Positions 1 through 13,078 of a DNA stretch of 64,000 nucleotides are shown in pieces. The translations under genes were made by a program, and so were the position numbers. How positions within the stretch are numbered: the first letter of the stretch is position 1; each line of letters opens with the position of its first letter. The DNA is from Xanthomonas floridensis. GTDB lineage: Bacteria > Pseudomonadota > Gammaproteobacteria > Xanthomonadales > Xanthomonadaceae. The notes under the pieces are model-generated. The model was not told where the DNA came from, made no database searches, and saw only the letters and a program-made list of their open reading frames with translations. Location: contig NZ_LXNG01000001.1 of the NCBI RefSeq assembly GCF_001642575.1, positions 186,001-250,000 of the forward strand. Reading direction: 5' to 3'.

Positions 1-2752
1 CGCGCTCCTGTGCCAGCGGCGCCATCAGGCTTTCCACTTCGGCCACCAGCTGGCGCACCGAGAACGGCTGCAGATCCAGCTCCAGGCGTCCGGATTCGAT
101 CCGCGCCAGGTCCAGCGCGTCGTTGACCAGGCGCAGCAGGTGCGCGCCGGCACGGCGGATCGATTCGGTGTAGCTGCGCTGCTTGGTGTCCAGCGGGGTC
201 TTGAGCAGCAACTCGCTCATGCCCAGCACGCCGGTCATCGGCGTGCGGACTTCGTGGCCGAGCGTGGCCAAAAAGCGGGTCTTGGCCAGCGACGCCTGCT
301 CGGCCAGCTCCTGCTTGTGCACTGCCAATTGCCAGGCATTCAAGCGGCGCAGGCGACGGCGGTACAACAACACCGCAACGGTGACCAGGCACAGCACCAG
401 CATCGCCAGCACCGCCAGGCCCCACGGCGACAACCACCACGGCGGCATGACCTGGAACCGCAGGCTCTGGCTGGCCGACCAGATGCCGTCGGCAGTGCGG
501 CCCTGCACCTCAAGCACGTAATGCCCGGCAGGCAGGCGCGAAAACAGGCGCTCGCCGCTGGGGCCGACATCGATCCAGTCCGGGTCGTAGCCGCTGAGGC
601 GGAAGCGGTAACTATTGGATTCGGAGTCGGCGAAGCTCAGCAGGCGCGCAACGATATGCAGGTCGCGATCGCCATCGCGCACCACCAGCGGCTGCACGTG
701 ACTGACGTCCAGCCCGCGCTCGCCACGCCGCAGCCCCACCCGTTCGATCACCAACGGCACGCGATGATCGTTGGGTTTGAGCTCGGCAGGATCGAAGATC
801 ACCAGACCGTCGGGCGTGGCACCGACGATCATGCCCTTGGACGATTGCACCAACGAGCGTGCCACGAACTGCGGGTTGGGCAGGCCGTCATGCACGCCGA
901 ACACCCGCACCCCGCGCGTGGCAGGATCCACGCGGATCAGGCCACGCATGCTCGACAGCCAGGCCACGCCATCACCATCGATCACCAGCCCTTGCGGCGC
1001 CAACGCCGGAAACTCCTGCTCGGTGCCCACCGTGTCCAGATGCTGCAGGCGGCCGTTCTTCCACAGGTACCGATGCAGCTTGCCCAGCCCGGCAAACCAG
1101 GCCACGCCGCTGTCGCTGAAGCGAAAGGTGAAGATCTGCTCCCGCGGCGCCCCGGCGATCGCCTCGAACCGTTCGCTGGCGGCATTCCAGCGCTGCAGGC
1201 CATGACTTCCTGCCAACCACAGCACGCCATCCGGGCCGTTCTGCAGATCGTGCACGACCACATCGCGCTCCAGCCCATGGCTGCCCCGGAACAACCTGCG
1301 CAGCAGCCTGCCCTCTTCATCGCGTTCCTGCAGCCCGGTGGTAGTGCGGACCCAGAGGTGCCCGTCGGCTGTCTGCTGCAGCGCTTCCATCGCTGCATCC
1401 TGGGTTTCATCCTGGCCATCCGCCTGCGGTTGCTCGTCGGCCATCTTCCAGCGCCGCAGCGCGCCGCTGGCCGGGTCATAGCGCACCAGTTCGCCGAAAT
1501 GCCCCACCCAGACCCGGCCCTTGCGATCTTCGAGCACGCTGTAGGACCAGCTGCTCACCCCCAGGCTCGGCAATACCCGCTCCATCTTGCCGATGGCCGG
1601 ATCGACCCGCTCGAGCGCGCCGGCGGTGCCCACCAGCCAGAAGCGTCCGTCGCGCGATTCGGCAGCGGCCTGGATGGCCAGGTTGCCACCATGCTGGCCG
1701 TCTTCCTTGGAGTTGAAGACCACCGCGAAGCGGCGCCAGTTCGATGGCAGGTGCCACAGCCCCCCATTGGGACTGGCGAACCACACCCCGCCTTCGCGAT
1801 CCTGGTAGGCCGACTCCCAGTTGGGACGGATGCGGCCGTGCGCCGACAGGCTGTACAGCGGCACGTTGCTCACCTCATCGCCGATGGCGTGGCCCAACCC
1901 GTCCAGTGTATCCAGCCAGTAGCTGCCATCGTGGTCGCGCAGCAGCACGCCCAGCACCGGAAACTTGGCCGACACCTTCCAGTGATGCGGACGCACGCTG
2001 CCATCGGCAGCGCGTCGAAACAGATGATCGTCGCTGGTGCCGATCCAGAGGCTGCCATCGGGATCGGCGGTGAGCCGGGTGATGATCTGCGAGGTCGGCG
2101 TGGGAAATGCCTGTCGCTCGAAGTCCTTGCCGTTCCAGTGCGCAGCGCCGTCGGCGGTGCCCACCCACAGCGTGTCGCGGCGATCGACTTCCAGCCGGTA
2201 GATCGCGTTGTCGGGCAGGCTGCGCGGGTCATCGGCGCGATGTACGAAATGCTCCAGCGTTCCATCCGGCCGCAGCCGATACAGCCCGCTGCTTTCGGTG
2301 CCGAACCAGATGCTGCCGTCTTGGGTGGACTTGATGTTCCAGATCGCCGCACCGCGCAGCGCTGGATAACGCGCACTGTCGTAGAAGGTGAAGCGATGGC
2401 GCGAGGTGTCCAGCATCGCCAGCCCCGCCATCCCCGTGCCCACCCAGACCCGATTGCGCTTGTCGACATGGACCGCCCAGGCCTGGTTGTCGCGCAGGCC
2501 GTCCTCGATGCGCCAGATGCGGAAGTTGCGCCCGTCGTAGCGCGCCAGTCCATCGCTGCTGGCCAGCCACAGATAGCCATTGGCATCTTCGTCGAACCCG
2601 TACACCACGTTGGACGGCAATCCGTCGGCCACTGTCAGCTGCCGCGGCTGCGGCAGCACCGGCACACCGGCGCAGGCCGACATCGGCCAGGCGACCGCAG
2701 CCGTCAGGCACACCAACAGCACGCACCTGAGCAGCGACACGGTCGCCAGCAC
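1..2752 (-). CDS. Hybrid-type sensor histidine kinase, propeller/Y_Y_Y sensor (3' end outside window)
   Basis: Minus-strand gene cut by the left edge; about 917 codons are visible. From the proposed GTG start at 2752 the protein opens with a hydrophobic signal segment, then many short repeats of the type DGLARYDG, WVGTGMAGL and LWVGTADG. These are two-component propeller blades (Reg_prop). A Y_Y_Y-like domain, one membrane segment near residues 775-800 and a HisKA dimerisation helix follow, with GHEVRTPMTGVLGMSELLL giving the phospho-acceptor His at about residue 833. The ATPase domain, and a receiver if present, lie beyond position 1. Architecture implies a periplasmic ligand sensor signalling to a cytoplasmic kinase. 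It is the third of three tandem paralogues and probably co-transcribed with them. There is no ATG nearby in frame; GTG 2752 is favoured because it directly precedes the signal sequence, and a TTG about 20 bases upstream is possible. Confidence 0.85.
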   Translation of the reverse strand, partial: MLATVSLLRCVLLVCLTAAVAWPMSACAGVPVLPQPRQLTVADGLPSNVVYGFDEDANGYLWLASSDGLARYDGRNFRIWRIEDGLRDNQAWAVHVDKRNRVWVGTGMAGLAMLDTSRHRFTFYDSARYPALRGAAIWNIKSTQDGSIWFGTESSGLYRLRPDGTLEHFVHRADDPRSLPDNAIYRLEVDRRDTLWVGTADGAAHWNGKDFERQAFPTPTSQIITRLTADPDGSLWIGTSDDHLFRRAADGSVRPHHWKVSAKFPVLGVLLRDHDGSYWLDTLDGLGHAIGDEVSNVPLYSLSAHGRIRPNWESAYQDREGGVWFASPNGGLWHLPSNWRRFAVVFNSKEDGQHGGNLAIQAAAESRDGRFWLVGTAGALERVDPAIGKMERVLPSLGVSSWSYSVLEDRKGRVWVGHFGELVRYDPASGALRRWKMADEQPQADGQDETQDAAMEALQQTADGHLWVRTTTGLQERDEEGRLLRRLFRGSHGLERDVVVHDLQNGPDGVLWLAGSHGLQRWNAASERFEAIAGAPREQIFTFRFSDSGVAWFAGLGKLHRYLWKNGRLQHLDTVGTEQEFPALAPQGLVIDGDGVAWLSSMRGLIRVDPATRGVRVFGVHDGLPNPQFVARSLVQSSKGMIVGATPDGLVIFDPAELKPNDHRVPLVIERVGLRRGERGLDVSHVQPLVVRDGDRDLHIVARLLSFADSESNSYRFRLSGYDPDWIDVGPSGERLFSRLPAGHYVLEVQGRTADGIWSASQSLRFQVMPPWWLSPWGLAVLAMLVLCLVTVAVLLYRRRLRRLNAWQLAVHKQELAEQASLAKTRFLATLGHEVRTPMTGVLGMSELLLKTPLDTKQRSYTESIRRAGAHLLRLVNDALDLARIESGRLELDLQPFSVRQLVAEVESLMAPLAQER

Positions 2753-2943
2753 GCGGCAGGAGAAACGGATTGGTTGCAACGTGCGCCCTTGTTCCCTTTC
2801 AACGCATAGTGCGGACCGCGCTGCATGCTGGCAACACGCAGTGGTCTGGTGTGCCGCCGGCAAGGTTCCGGGTTGCAGGCAGCGGCGGCGAGCGGCAACC
2901 AGGTGCCCGCCAGGCACGGGGGCACGGCGCGTGGCGGGTAGCA

Positions 2944-6483
<3,540 letters not shown>

Positions 6484-6564
6484 CGTCATCCTTGTCCCGG
6501 CCACCTGCGCGATCACGCACTCCCCGGCCGGACTGCACTGTACCTGCTCCGGCACGCGCGGTGA

Positions 6565-9500
6565 CTACCCGCCAGCGCCAGCGTCCGACCCGCCCGCCGC
6601 CTCGGCGAGCACCCGCGCCAGCGCGTTGGCCAGCAAGTCCCCGGTGACCGGCTTGCGCAAGAAGCCGTTGCAGCCAGCCGCCATCGCCTGCGGCTCGGCA
6701 TCGGCGTCGGCCCGGGCGGTCACTGCCACGATCGGGAAGCGCACCCCGCGTGCGCGCATCTGCGCCACCAGCGCGGCTCCGTCGATGCCGGGCAGGTCCA
6801 GATCGCACAAGCCCGCATCGAAACTGCGCATGCTCACCTCCGCCAGGGCCGCCAGACCATGCATCACATGCGTCACCGCATGCCCGCGCGCCTGCAGCAG
6901 GCCCACGATCACCTGCGCCACCGTCGGGTCGTCCTCGATCAGCAGCAGCTGCAAGGACGCCTGCTGCGGCGACGCCACCGCACGTGCCGCCTCCGCCGCG
7001 ACCGCAGGCAGCGTGGTCACCCATCGCAACGGCAGCTCCACGACGAAACACGCTCCCTGCCCCAGCTCGCTGCTGACGCTCACCGCGCCCCCCATCGCCG
7101 CGGCCAGTTCGCGGCAGATGGCCAGCCCCAGTCCACTGCCGCCATGCCGCGCATGGGTGAGCGCCCCTTCGGCCTGTTCGAAGCGCTGGAACAGCCGCCC
7201 GTGCTGCTCGGCACTCATGCCCGGACCGGTATCGCGCACCTCCACCCGGATGCCTTGACGGGGGCGCTGCGGCACAGCGCAGACACGCAGATGCACGCTG
7301 CCACGCTCGGTGAATTTGACCGCGTTGAACAACAGGTTGAGCAGGATCTGCTGCACCCGGCTGGCATCGCCATGCAGTGCCGGCGGCAGCGCGTCATCCA
7401 GCTCGCACGCGAACGCCAACTGCTTCTGTTCGGCACTGGGACGCACCAGCTCGACCACCTGCCGGATCAACTGGCGCAGATCGAAATCGCGGTAGTCCAG
7501 TGGCAGCTTGCCGGCCTCGATGCGGGCCAGATCCAGCGCATCGTTGACCAACCGCAGCAAATGCTTGCCGGCAGACTGGATCGCACCGGCGTAGCCCTGC
7601 TGCCGCGTATCCAGCGGCGTCTGCAGCAGCAACTCGCTCATGCCCAGCACGCCGGTCATCGGCGTGCGCACCTCATGCCCCAGCGTCGCCAGGAAACGCG
7701 TCTTGGCCAACGATGCCTGTTCGGCCAGCTCGCGCTTGTGCTGGGCCAGCTGCCACTGCGCGCGCATGCGAACACGACGACGGTAGGCGGCGGCGAACAG
7801 CGCTGCCAGGAGCACGCCTGCCAGACAGATCAGCACGATGCCCGCTCCGCTGCGCCACCAGGGAGGGCTGACCGAGAACTGCAGCGAACGCACACGCGAA
7901 AGGTTGCCCAACGGATCCACGCCCTGCAAGGCAAGCTCGTAGTCTCCAGGCGGCAGGCTGGCAAATTCCCGGACACCGGTATTGCCGGAGGTCTGCCATT
8001 CTGTATCGAAGCCTTTCAGAAAACTTCGATACCGGTTGGATGCCGGATCGGTATACGACAACAACCGGCTGACGAACTGCAGTTGCCGGTCCCCGGGCCC
8101 CAACTGAAAAGGGCGATTGACCGGCAACTCAAGACGGGTTCCGTTGCGCAAAACGCTGACATGCTCCAACTGCAGCACCGGGACCACCGGCGCGCTGTCG
8201 GGCATTGCTGTATCCAGCAGTACCGTCGAGCCGTCGCTGGTCGCGCCGATCAAGGTATCGCCGCTCAGCAGCAGGCAGTGTTGAATGAACTCCTGACTGG
8301 TCAATCCATCGCGCGTGCCGATATTGCGCACTCGTGCCGGCGATACCGAAGCGTCGATTCGCCACAATCCTCTCAGACTGGAGATCCAGACACGCCCGCG
8401 TGAGTCGATCTGCATTGCAGACGCATCAAATCCACCCAGTCCTTCGGCTTCTCCGACGTGCTGCACGCGCTTCCAGCGCCCTTCTGCCAGTCTCCATTGT
8501 TCTGCGCCGGTGGCACGGTAAACCCAGAAAAGCTGCGAGGATTGCTTGGAAAATGCCTGGATTTGCGCACCTTCAAGGCCTGCTACCGGCACGAAACGCT
8601 GCGATGAAGACTCCCAAGCAAACATGCCGGTTTCGCCCGCTACCCAGATACGCCCATCGGGTCCTTGCGCCAGCTGCTGCACTTCGATATTGGGCAACCC
8701 TCGCAGGTCTTGCGCGGTAATGCGCTGCAGAATCCTTCCACTGTGCAAATCACGTTGCTGCACCATATCGATGAATGCCATCCATACAGTGTCGCCATCC
8801 TCGACAATCCATTCCGGCGGCGAGAGCGACGATGCCGGTTCCGGGCCATCCGAAGGCCAGTGAATGAACTCACTGGTGCTCAGATCCATTCGTGACAGGC
8901 CGAACGTCAGGTTACCGAACCAAACGCGCCCGAGGTGATCTTCCAGCGCCGACACCAATTCCATCCCCTTGAGGTGCGGGGACTGCAGACCGGTCTGGAA
9001 CTTGTCTCCCGTACTCAGGTCGACGCGTAGCAGACGGCCCTCCGCATCCGCCTGCCACAGGCCTCCGGAGCGCAGCGCCGGGGCCAGATCGCAGTAGATC
9101 CCATCGCCGGACGGTACAGCAGGTTTGATCACCGCCGTGCGCTTCCAGTCTGCCGGCAGATAGCCCAGTCCGGTGCCATGCATCGGAACCCACAGCCCGC
9201 CGTCGGCAGCTCCCAGCAAACCAATGACGTTGCGGCGTGACAACGGCTCGTCGCCATTGAAGGCGGGCACCGGTGGCAGCATACCGCGCGTGCGCCACAG
9301 ACCACGCCCGCTGCCTAGCCAGAATTCGCCATCGGCGCCAGCTACCACGCTCCAAAGTTCGTTACCCGGGCCAAACATGCCAGCCCAGGGCAACGGCTGC
9401 CATTGCTCGCTGGGCCCTCGGACATGCAAACCCGAATCGCTCCCGAACCACAAGCGGTCGCCAGTCCACTGCAGACCGAAGATAGACGCCTGCGGATTCT

Positions 9501-10134
9501 TCTCGCCTGGCACATACTCCCGGCGCAACTTTTTCCCGTCGTAGTACGCCAAACCGTTGCTGGTACCGATCCACAACCGATGCCGGTTATCGACGGTGAG
9601 GTTCACCACCATGGCCTGATCGAGCTCGCCGTCGACCGACCCAAGGTCGATCGACGACATGACATCATCGGCATTGACACGCACCAGCGCACCGGTTGTG
9701 GTCCCGACCCAGATATCGCCATCGAACTCGGCGATGCTGAAGATCTGGCCGTCCTTCAACAACGGATACGCTGCGGCGCGATAGTGACGAAAACGGCTGC
9801 GACCGGGATCCATGACGCTTAGTGTCTTACCGCACCCGATCCAGAGCCGATCCAGCGCATCGATGTAGAGCGCCTGGATCGCATTGCATGGCAAGGAGGC
9901 AGGATCGGCCGGATCGTGGCGCCAGGTCTTGAACCCGGCGCCGTCGTAGCGCACCAAACCATCCATCGTGGCAAGCCATACATAGCCTGCATGGTCCTGG
10001 GTGATCGCCACGACCATGGTCGACGGAAGACCATCACCGGGGCCTACGACCCGAAAACGCGGCACCTCCCGGATCTTGGCTGCACAGGGCAGCACACCCA
10101 GCAGCAAGGCCATGACGACGATCAGCACACGCAT
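6565..10134 (-). CDS. Hybrid sensor histidine kinase, propeller/Y_Y_Y sensor with receiver domain
   Basis: First gene of the three-kinase tandem, 1189 residues. The signal peptide MRVLIVVMALLLGVLPCAA is followed by propeller repeats (GYVWLATMDGLVRYDG, LWIGTSNGLAYYDG), a Y_Y_Y domain, and a membrane helix at about 763-783. HisKA carries the acceptor His about 820, the HATPase has DTGPGMS and GGSGLGLAI, and the receiver has Asp about 1111 in LCDLDLPGIDG. The open frame extends to 10356, but ATG 10134 has AGGGA seven bases upstream and starts the signal sequence. The periplasmic part differs most from the two neighbours, while kinase and receiver are nearly alike, as expected after duplication with sensor divergence. 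It is transcribed divergently from the yceI operon at 10231, so the 96-base gap must hold both promoters. Confidence 0.92.
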   Translation of the reverse strand: MRVLIVVMALLLGVLPCAAKIREVPRFRVVGPGDGLPSTMVVAITQDHAGYVWLATMDGLVRYDGAGFKTWRHDPADPASLPCNAIQALYIDALDRLWIGCGKTLSVMDPGRSRFRHYRAAAYPLLKDGQIFSIAEFDGDIWVGTTTGALVRVNADDVMSSIDLGSVDGELDQAMVVNLTVDNRHRLWIGTSNGLAYYDGKKLRREYVPGEKNPQASIFGLQWTGDRLWFGSDSGLHVRGPSEQWQPLPWAGMFGPGNELWSVVAGADGEFWLGSGRGLWRTRGMLPPVPAFNGDEPLSRRNVIGLLGAADGGLWVPMHGTGLGYLPADWKRTAVIKPAVPSGDGIYCDLAPALRSGGLWQADAEGRLLRVDLSTGDKFQTGLQSPHLKGMELVSALEDHLGRVWFGNLTFGLSRMDLSTSEFIHWPSDGPEPASSLSPPEWIVEDGDTVWMAFIDMVQQRDLHSGRILQRITAQDLRGLPNIEVQQLAQGPDGRIWVAGETGMFAWESSSQRFVPVAGLEGAQIQAFSKQSSQLFWVYRATGAEQWRLAEGRWKRVQHVGEAEGLGGFDASAMQIDSRGRVWISSLRGLWRIDASVSPARVRNIGTRDGLTSQEFIQHCLLLSGDTLIGATSDGSTVLLDTAMPDSAPVVPVLQLEHVSVLRNGTRLELPVNRPFQLGPGDRQLQFVSRLLSYTDPASNRYRSFLKGFDTEWQTSGNTGVREFASLPPGDYELALQGVDPLGNLSRVRSLQFSVSPPWWRSGAGIVLICLAGVLLAALFAAAYRRRVRMRAQWQLAQHKRELAEQASLAKTRFLATLGHEVRTPMTGVLGMSELLLQTPLDTRQQGYAGAIQSAGKHLLRLVNDALDLARIEAGKLPLDYRDFDLRQLIRQVVELVRPSAEQKQLAFACELDDALPPALHGDASRVQQILLNLLFNAVKFTERGSVHLRVCAVPQRPRQGIRVEVRDTGPGMSAEQHGRLFQRFEQAEGALTHARHGGSGLGLAICRELAAAMGGAVSVSSELGQGACFVVELPLRWVTTLPAVAAEAARAVASPQQASLQLLLIEDDPTVAQVIVGLLQARGHAVTHVMHGLAALAEVSMRSFDAGLCDLDLPGIDGAALVAQMRARGVRFPIVAVTARADADAEPQAMAAGCNGFLRKPVTGDLLANALARVLAEAAGGSDAGAGG

Positions 10135-10217
10135 GTGGGAATCCCTTCCACGTCCAGCCGGCATGCTCGCAATGGATCGTTGCAAGCGCAAGCCGCGCGC
10201 GCGGCGCCGGGATGTGT

Positions 10218-10223
10218 CTAGAA
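10218..10223 (+). promoter_or_regulatory. Candidate -10 element placing the yceI start at the 5' end of the mRNA
   Basis: TAGAAT lies only seven bases before ATG 10231, with no Shine-Dalgarno sequence between them. If used, transcription would begin at or within a base or two of the start codon and give a leaderless message. No convincing -35 hexamer is visible. Confidence 0.35.
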
Positions 10224-10230
10224 TCCGCCC

Positions 10231-10893
10231 ATGACGCCCCTCGCCCACCTGTTGCTCCTTCCCGCCCTGGCCTTGACCAGCCTGGCCGCCAGCGCCGCAC
10301 CGGTGCGCTACGCGCTGGATCCGGTGCATACCCGGGTGCTGTTCGCGGTTGAACATGCCGGCTTTTCCAAGGCGTTGGGCACGGTATCCGGTAGCACCGG
10401 CAGCCTGGTCTTCGACCCGGACGACTGGGCGTCCGCACGGCTGGACGTGACCGTGCCGCTGCGCCGCGCCGACCTGGGCGATGCCAAGTGGAACCAGGCT
10501 ACCCTGGCACGTAACCTACTCGACGCCGAGCGCTTTCCCGACGCGCATTTCGTCTCCACGCGCGTGGAGGCCAGTGGCGACAACCGCGCCAGGGTCACCG
10601 GCAACCTCACCCTGCACGGCGTCACCCGCCCGGTCACCCTGGAGGTGACCCTCAACGCACTCAAGCGCCATCCGCTGCCGCCGTTTCGCCGCACCGCCGG
10701 GTTTTCCGCCACCGCCACGCTGAGCCGGGCCGAGTTCGGCATCGATGCATGGAAATCGATGATCGGCGACACGGTGGAGTTGCGGATCGAAGCCGAAGCG
10801 GTGCGCGAAGGCCGCGCCGACGATGGGCCAGCACCGCCACAAATCCCACCCATCACGCCGGACACAGCCGCCAGCCAGGAATCGGGAACATGA
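10231..10893 (+). CDS. YceI-family periplasmic protein
   Basis: A 220-residue protein with a signal peptide (MTPLAHLLLLPALALTSLAASA) followed by the YceI fold: YALDPVHTRVLFAVEHAGFSK at the start of the mature part, then LTLHGVTRPVTLEVTLN and AEFGIDAWKSMIGDTVEL. YceI proteins form a lipocalin-like barrel that in known members binds a long polyprenoid. A proline-rich tail of about 25 residues follows the fold. The stop overlaps the start of the b561 gene (ATGA), showing translational coupling. The pairing with a cytochrome b561 suggests a role with a periplasmic isoprenoid or quinone-like ligand, but the ligand cannot be read from sequence. Confidence 0.9.
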   Translation: MTPLAHLLLLPALALTSLAASAAPVRYALDPVHTRVLFAVEHAGFSKALGTVSGSTGSLVFDPDDWASARLDVTVPLRRADLGDAKWNQATLARNLLDAERFPDAHFVSTRVEASGDNRARVTGNLTLHGVTRPVTLEVTLNALKRHPLPPFRRTAGFSATATLSRAEFGIDAWKSMIGDTVELRIEAEAVREGRADDGPAPPQIPPITPDTAASQESGT

Positions 10894-11453
10894 GCCTGAA
10901 GAACACCGACCGCTGGGGCGGCGTCAGCCAGACCCTGCACTGGTTGATCGCGCTGCTGATCCTGATACTGGGCATCGTCGGCCTGACCATGGGCGAGCTG
11001 CCCAAGACACCGAAATATTTCTGGGTCTACACCGCACACAAGTCGCTGGGGCTGACCGTGCTGGCGCTGGTGATCGCGCGGCTGGGCTGGCGGATCCATG
11101 CGGGCGCGCCGCCACCGGTGACCGGCACGCCGCGCTGGCAGGAGCGCGTTGCCGGGCTCACCCACTGGCTGCTGTACGCGATGATCTTCGCCATGCCGCT
11201 GTCGGGCTGGCTGTATGACTCCACCAGCGGCCTGCGACCGTTCCGCTGGTTCGGCCTGTTCGATGTGCCCAAGCTCAGCCCTCCGGACGAACACCTGCGC
11301 GCCATCGCGCACTTCATCCACGAGTGGGGCTTCTGGTTGCTGATTGCCGTGGTGCTGGCACATGCCGGCGCCGCGTTCTACCACCACCTGTTCCAGCGTG
11401 ACGCCACCCTTGCGCGGATGTTGCCGCGCGGCTGGCTTTCCTCCAGACCCTAA
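10890..11453 (+). CDS. Cytochrome b561 family inner-membrane protein
   Basis: 187 residues with four predicted membrane helices and the His pattern of the CybB-type di-heme b561 fold: TLHWLIALL in helix 1, AHKSLG before helix 2, LTHWLLYAM in helix 3, and HFIHEWGFWLLIAVVLAHAG in helix 4. Such proteins pass electrons within the membrane, often to or from quinone; E. coli CybB is a superoxide:ubiquinone oxidoreductase. The start ATG 10890 overlaps the upstream yceI stop by four bases, and the next yceI begins nine bases after the stop, so the three form one operon. The open frame extends back to 10749, but the overlapping ATG begins exactly at the conserved N-terminus. Confidence 0.9.
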   Translation: MSLKNTDRWGGVSQTLHWLIALLILILGIVGLTMGELPKTPKYFWVYTAHKSLGLTVLALVIARLGWRIHAGAPPPVTGTPRWQERVAGLTHWLLYAMIFAMPLSGWLYDSTSGLRPFRWFGLFDVPKLSPPDEHLRAIAHFIHEWGFWLLIAVVLAHAGAAFYHHLFQRDATLARMLPRGWLSSRP

Positions 11454-11462
11454 GGATTTCCC

Positions 11463-12032
11463 ATGTCGTCCAAGCTGTTCGCCTCTCCCATGCTGGTCGC
11501 TGCATCGTTGGTGGCCACCTTTGCAGCCGCCCCGGTGCTGGCGGCCGATTACGTCCAGGCCCCCGGCTCGACGCTGGTGTTCGCCAGCAAGTACGACGGC
11601 GAAGTGTTCACCGGCAAGTTCCCCGGCTTCGACACCACGCTGAGCTTCGATCCGGCCAACCTGGCTGGCGCCAAGCTCGATGTGCGCATTCCGCTGGCCA
11701 GCGCAGTCAGCGGCAACAACGACCGCGACTCGACCCTGCAGGGGCCGGACTTCTTCAACGTCGCCAAGTTCGCCACTGCGCGGTATCGCGCCGACAAATT
11801 CCGTGCCCTGGGCGGCAACCAGTACGCCGCCGACGGCACCCTGGAGCTGCGCGGTGTCAGCAAGCCAGTCACGCTGACCTTCACCTGGACGCCCGGCGCG
11901 CAACCGGTGCTGGCCGGCAAGGCAGTGGTGAAGCGGCTGGACTTCGGCGTGGGTGGCGGCGACTGGGCCGACACCAAGACCATTCCCAACGAAACCGCGA
12001 TCAGCACCAAGGTCGTGTTGAAGGCGAAGTAA
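11463..12032 (+). CDS. YceI-family periplasmic protein, second copy
   Basis: 189 residues with a signal peptide ending APVLAAD and a YceI fold: GSTLVFASKYDGEVFTGKF, LDVRIPLASAVSGNNDRDST, GTLELRGVSKPVTLTFTW and KRLDFGVGGGDWADT. It differs strongly from the copy at 10231 and lacks its proline-rich tail, so the pair is not a recent duplication. Its position directly after cytochrome b561, and the terminator 31 bases after its stop, mark it as the last gene of the operon. A small periplasmic carrier working with the b561 is the simplest reading; substrate unknown. Confidence 0.9.
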   Translation: MSSKLFASPMLVAASLVATFAAAPVLAADYVQAPGSTLVFASKYDGEVFTGKFPGFDTTLSFDPANLAGAKLDVRIPLASAVSGNNDRDSTLQGPDFFNVAKFATARYRADKFRALGGNQYAADGTLELRGVSKPVTLTFTWTPGAQPVLAGKAVVKRLDFGVGGGDWADTKTIPNETAISTKVVLKAK

Positions 12033-12063
12033 GGCCACAGGCCGCAACCGGACGCGGCCACTG

Positions 12064-12099
12064 AGCGGCGGACTACCTCGTCGGGTCCGCCGCTTTTTT
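12064..12099 (+). terminator. Rho-independent terminator of the yceI-b561 operon
   Basis: The ten-base stem AGCGGCGGAC / GTCCGCCGCT encloses an 11-base loop and runs into TTTTTT. Confidence 0.85.
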
Positions 12100-12165
12100 G
12101 TGCCTGCAGTGCGGAATGACACCGCAAGACAGCTAGACTGGGGACCAATTTCAAGGACGCGAACG

Positions 12166-12741
12166 ATGCGCACACACGGAACGTTGACCCGCTGGAATGC
12201 CGAGCGAGGCTTTGGCTTCATCACTCCGGCGCGGCCAGGCGATGATGTGTTCGTGCATGTTTCCGCCTTCGGTCGCGGCACGCCGCCGCCGCGCATCGGC
12301 GAGCTGGTCTCCTTCGAGACCGACGCCGGCCCGGACGGGCGCCTGCGCGCGGTGGGCATCACCCGCGCCGGTGCGCAGGCCGGCAGGCGCGCAGCTTCCG
12401 GCCATCGCCACGCGCCGCGCACGGGGACCAGCAGCGCTTTCCGGCTCGGGGTCGGCAAGGTGGCACTGTTGATGCTGCTGACCGGTGGCGCCGCAGTCGC
12501 CTACCTGCAGCGCGACGCCCTGAGCGCGGCGATGGCGCCCACCACCGTCGCCGAACCAGCGCCGGCACCCCGGGCCGCCACGCCTGCCGCCACCCCGGCG
12601 CCACCCAGCTGCGATGGCCGTACCCAGTGTTCGCAAATGCGCTCCTGTGCCGATGCCACCTATGTGTTGCAGCACTGCCCCAATACCCAGATGGATGGCG
12701 ACGGCGACGGGGTGCCCTGCGAGCAGCAGTGGTGCCGTTGA
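12166..12741 (+). CDS. Cold-shock domain membrane protein with C-terminal Excalibur domain
   Basis: A 191-residue protein with two domains rarely seen together. Residues 1-65 are a cold-shock/OB fold (GTLTRWNAERGFGFITP with RNP1-like GFGFI, then DVFVHVSAF). A basic linker, a membrane helix at about 95-115 (VGKVALLMLLTGGAAVAYL) and an Ala/Pro linker follow. The last 40 residues have paired cysteines and an Asp-rich loop, DGDGDGVPCE, the hallmark of the Excalibur calcium-binding domain. The expected topology is a nucleic-acid-binding domain in the cytoplasm and a metal-binding domain in the periplasm. ATG 12166 has AAGGA eight bases upstream, and the cold-shock fold begins there. Function is unknown. 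Confidence 0.88.
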   Translation: MRTHGTLTRWNAERGFGFITPARPGDDVFVHVSAFGRGTPPPRIGELVSFETDAGPDGRLRAVGITRAGAQAGRRAASGHRHAPRTGTSSAFRLGVGKVALLMLLTGGAAVAYLQRDALSAAMAPTTVAEPAPAPRAATPAATPAPPSCDGRTQCSQMRSCADATYVLQHCPNTQMDGDGDGVPCEQQWCR

Positions 12742-13078
12742 ACTGAACTTAGCCGGTGCCGTGGGCCTGGCGACATAGCGCGGTCAGCAGAACGTGGCGC
12801 GCGGTGGTCCAACCAGGGCTGGATGGCACGCTCTGAACCGCGGCGTAGGAGAGGTACGTGCCGATGCCGGGCACTGGCCGGGCCCCTCTGGCGGCGAGCG
12901 CAGTCGTGCTGTTAGCCGCTCTCACGTGTTGCCCGCGGATGTCGCCGGTCGCGCGGCGTAGCGCAGCAAGACGTATCGGGTCCCGCGCGCGGTGGACGCT
13001 GGGCAAGGCGCAAGCCGCGGGTCTTCCAACGCCATCACCAACGCAGGCGAGCAGCGCCGGCTGCACGCTGTTGCCCCG
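12742..13078. other. Intergenic, no convincing gene
   Basis: Open frames exist on both strands but show no recognisable domain, poor start contexts and an amino acid make-up typical of GC-rich non-coding frames. No hairpin terminator was seen. Confidence 0.5.

Noticed and set aside
140-2809. 889-codon plus-strand open frame
   Set aside because: It is antisense to the first sensor kinase. Its product is rich in Arg, His, Gln and Pro without any motif, the usual GC-rich shadow.
2911-2938. Terminator between the second and first kinases
   Set aside because: CCCGCCA/TGGCGGG can pair but has no T tract, and the tandem genes are likely co-transcribed.
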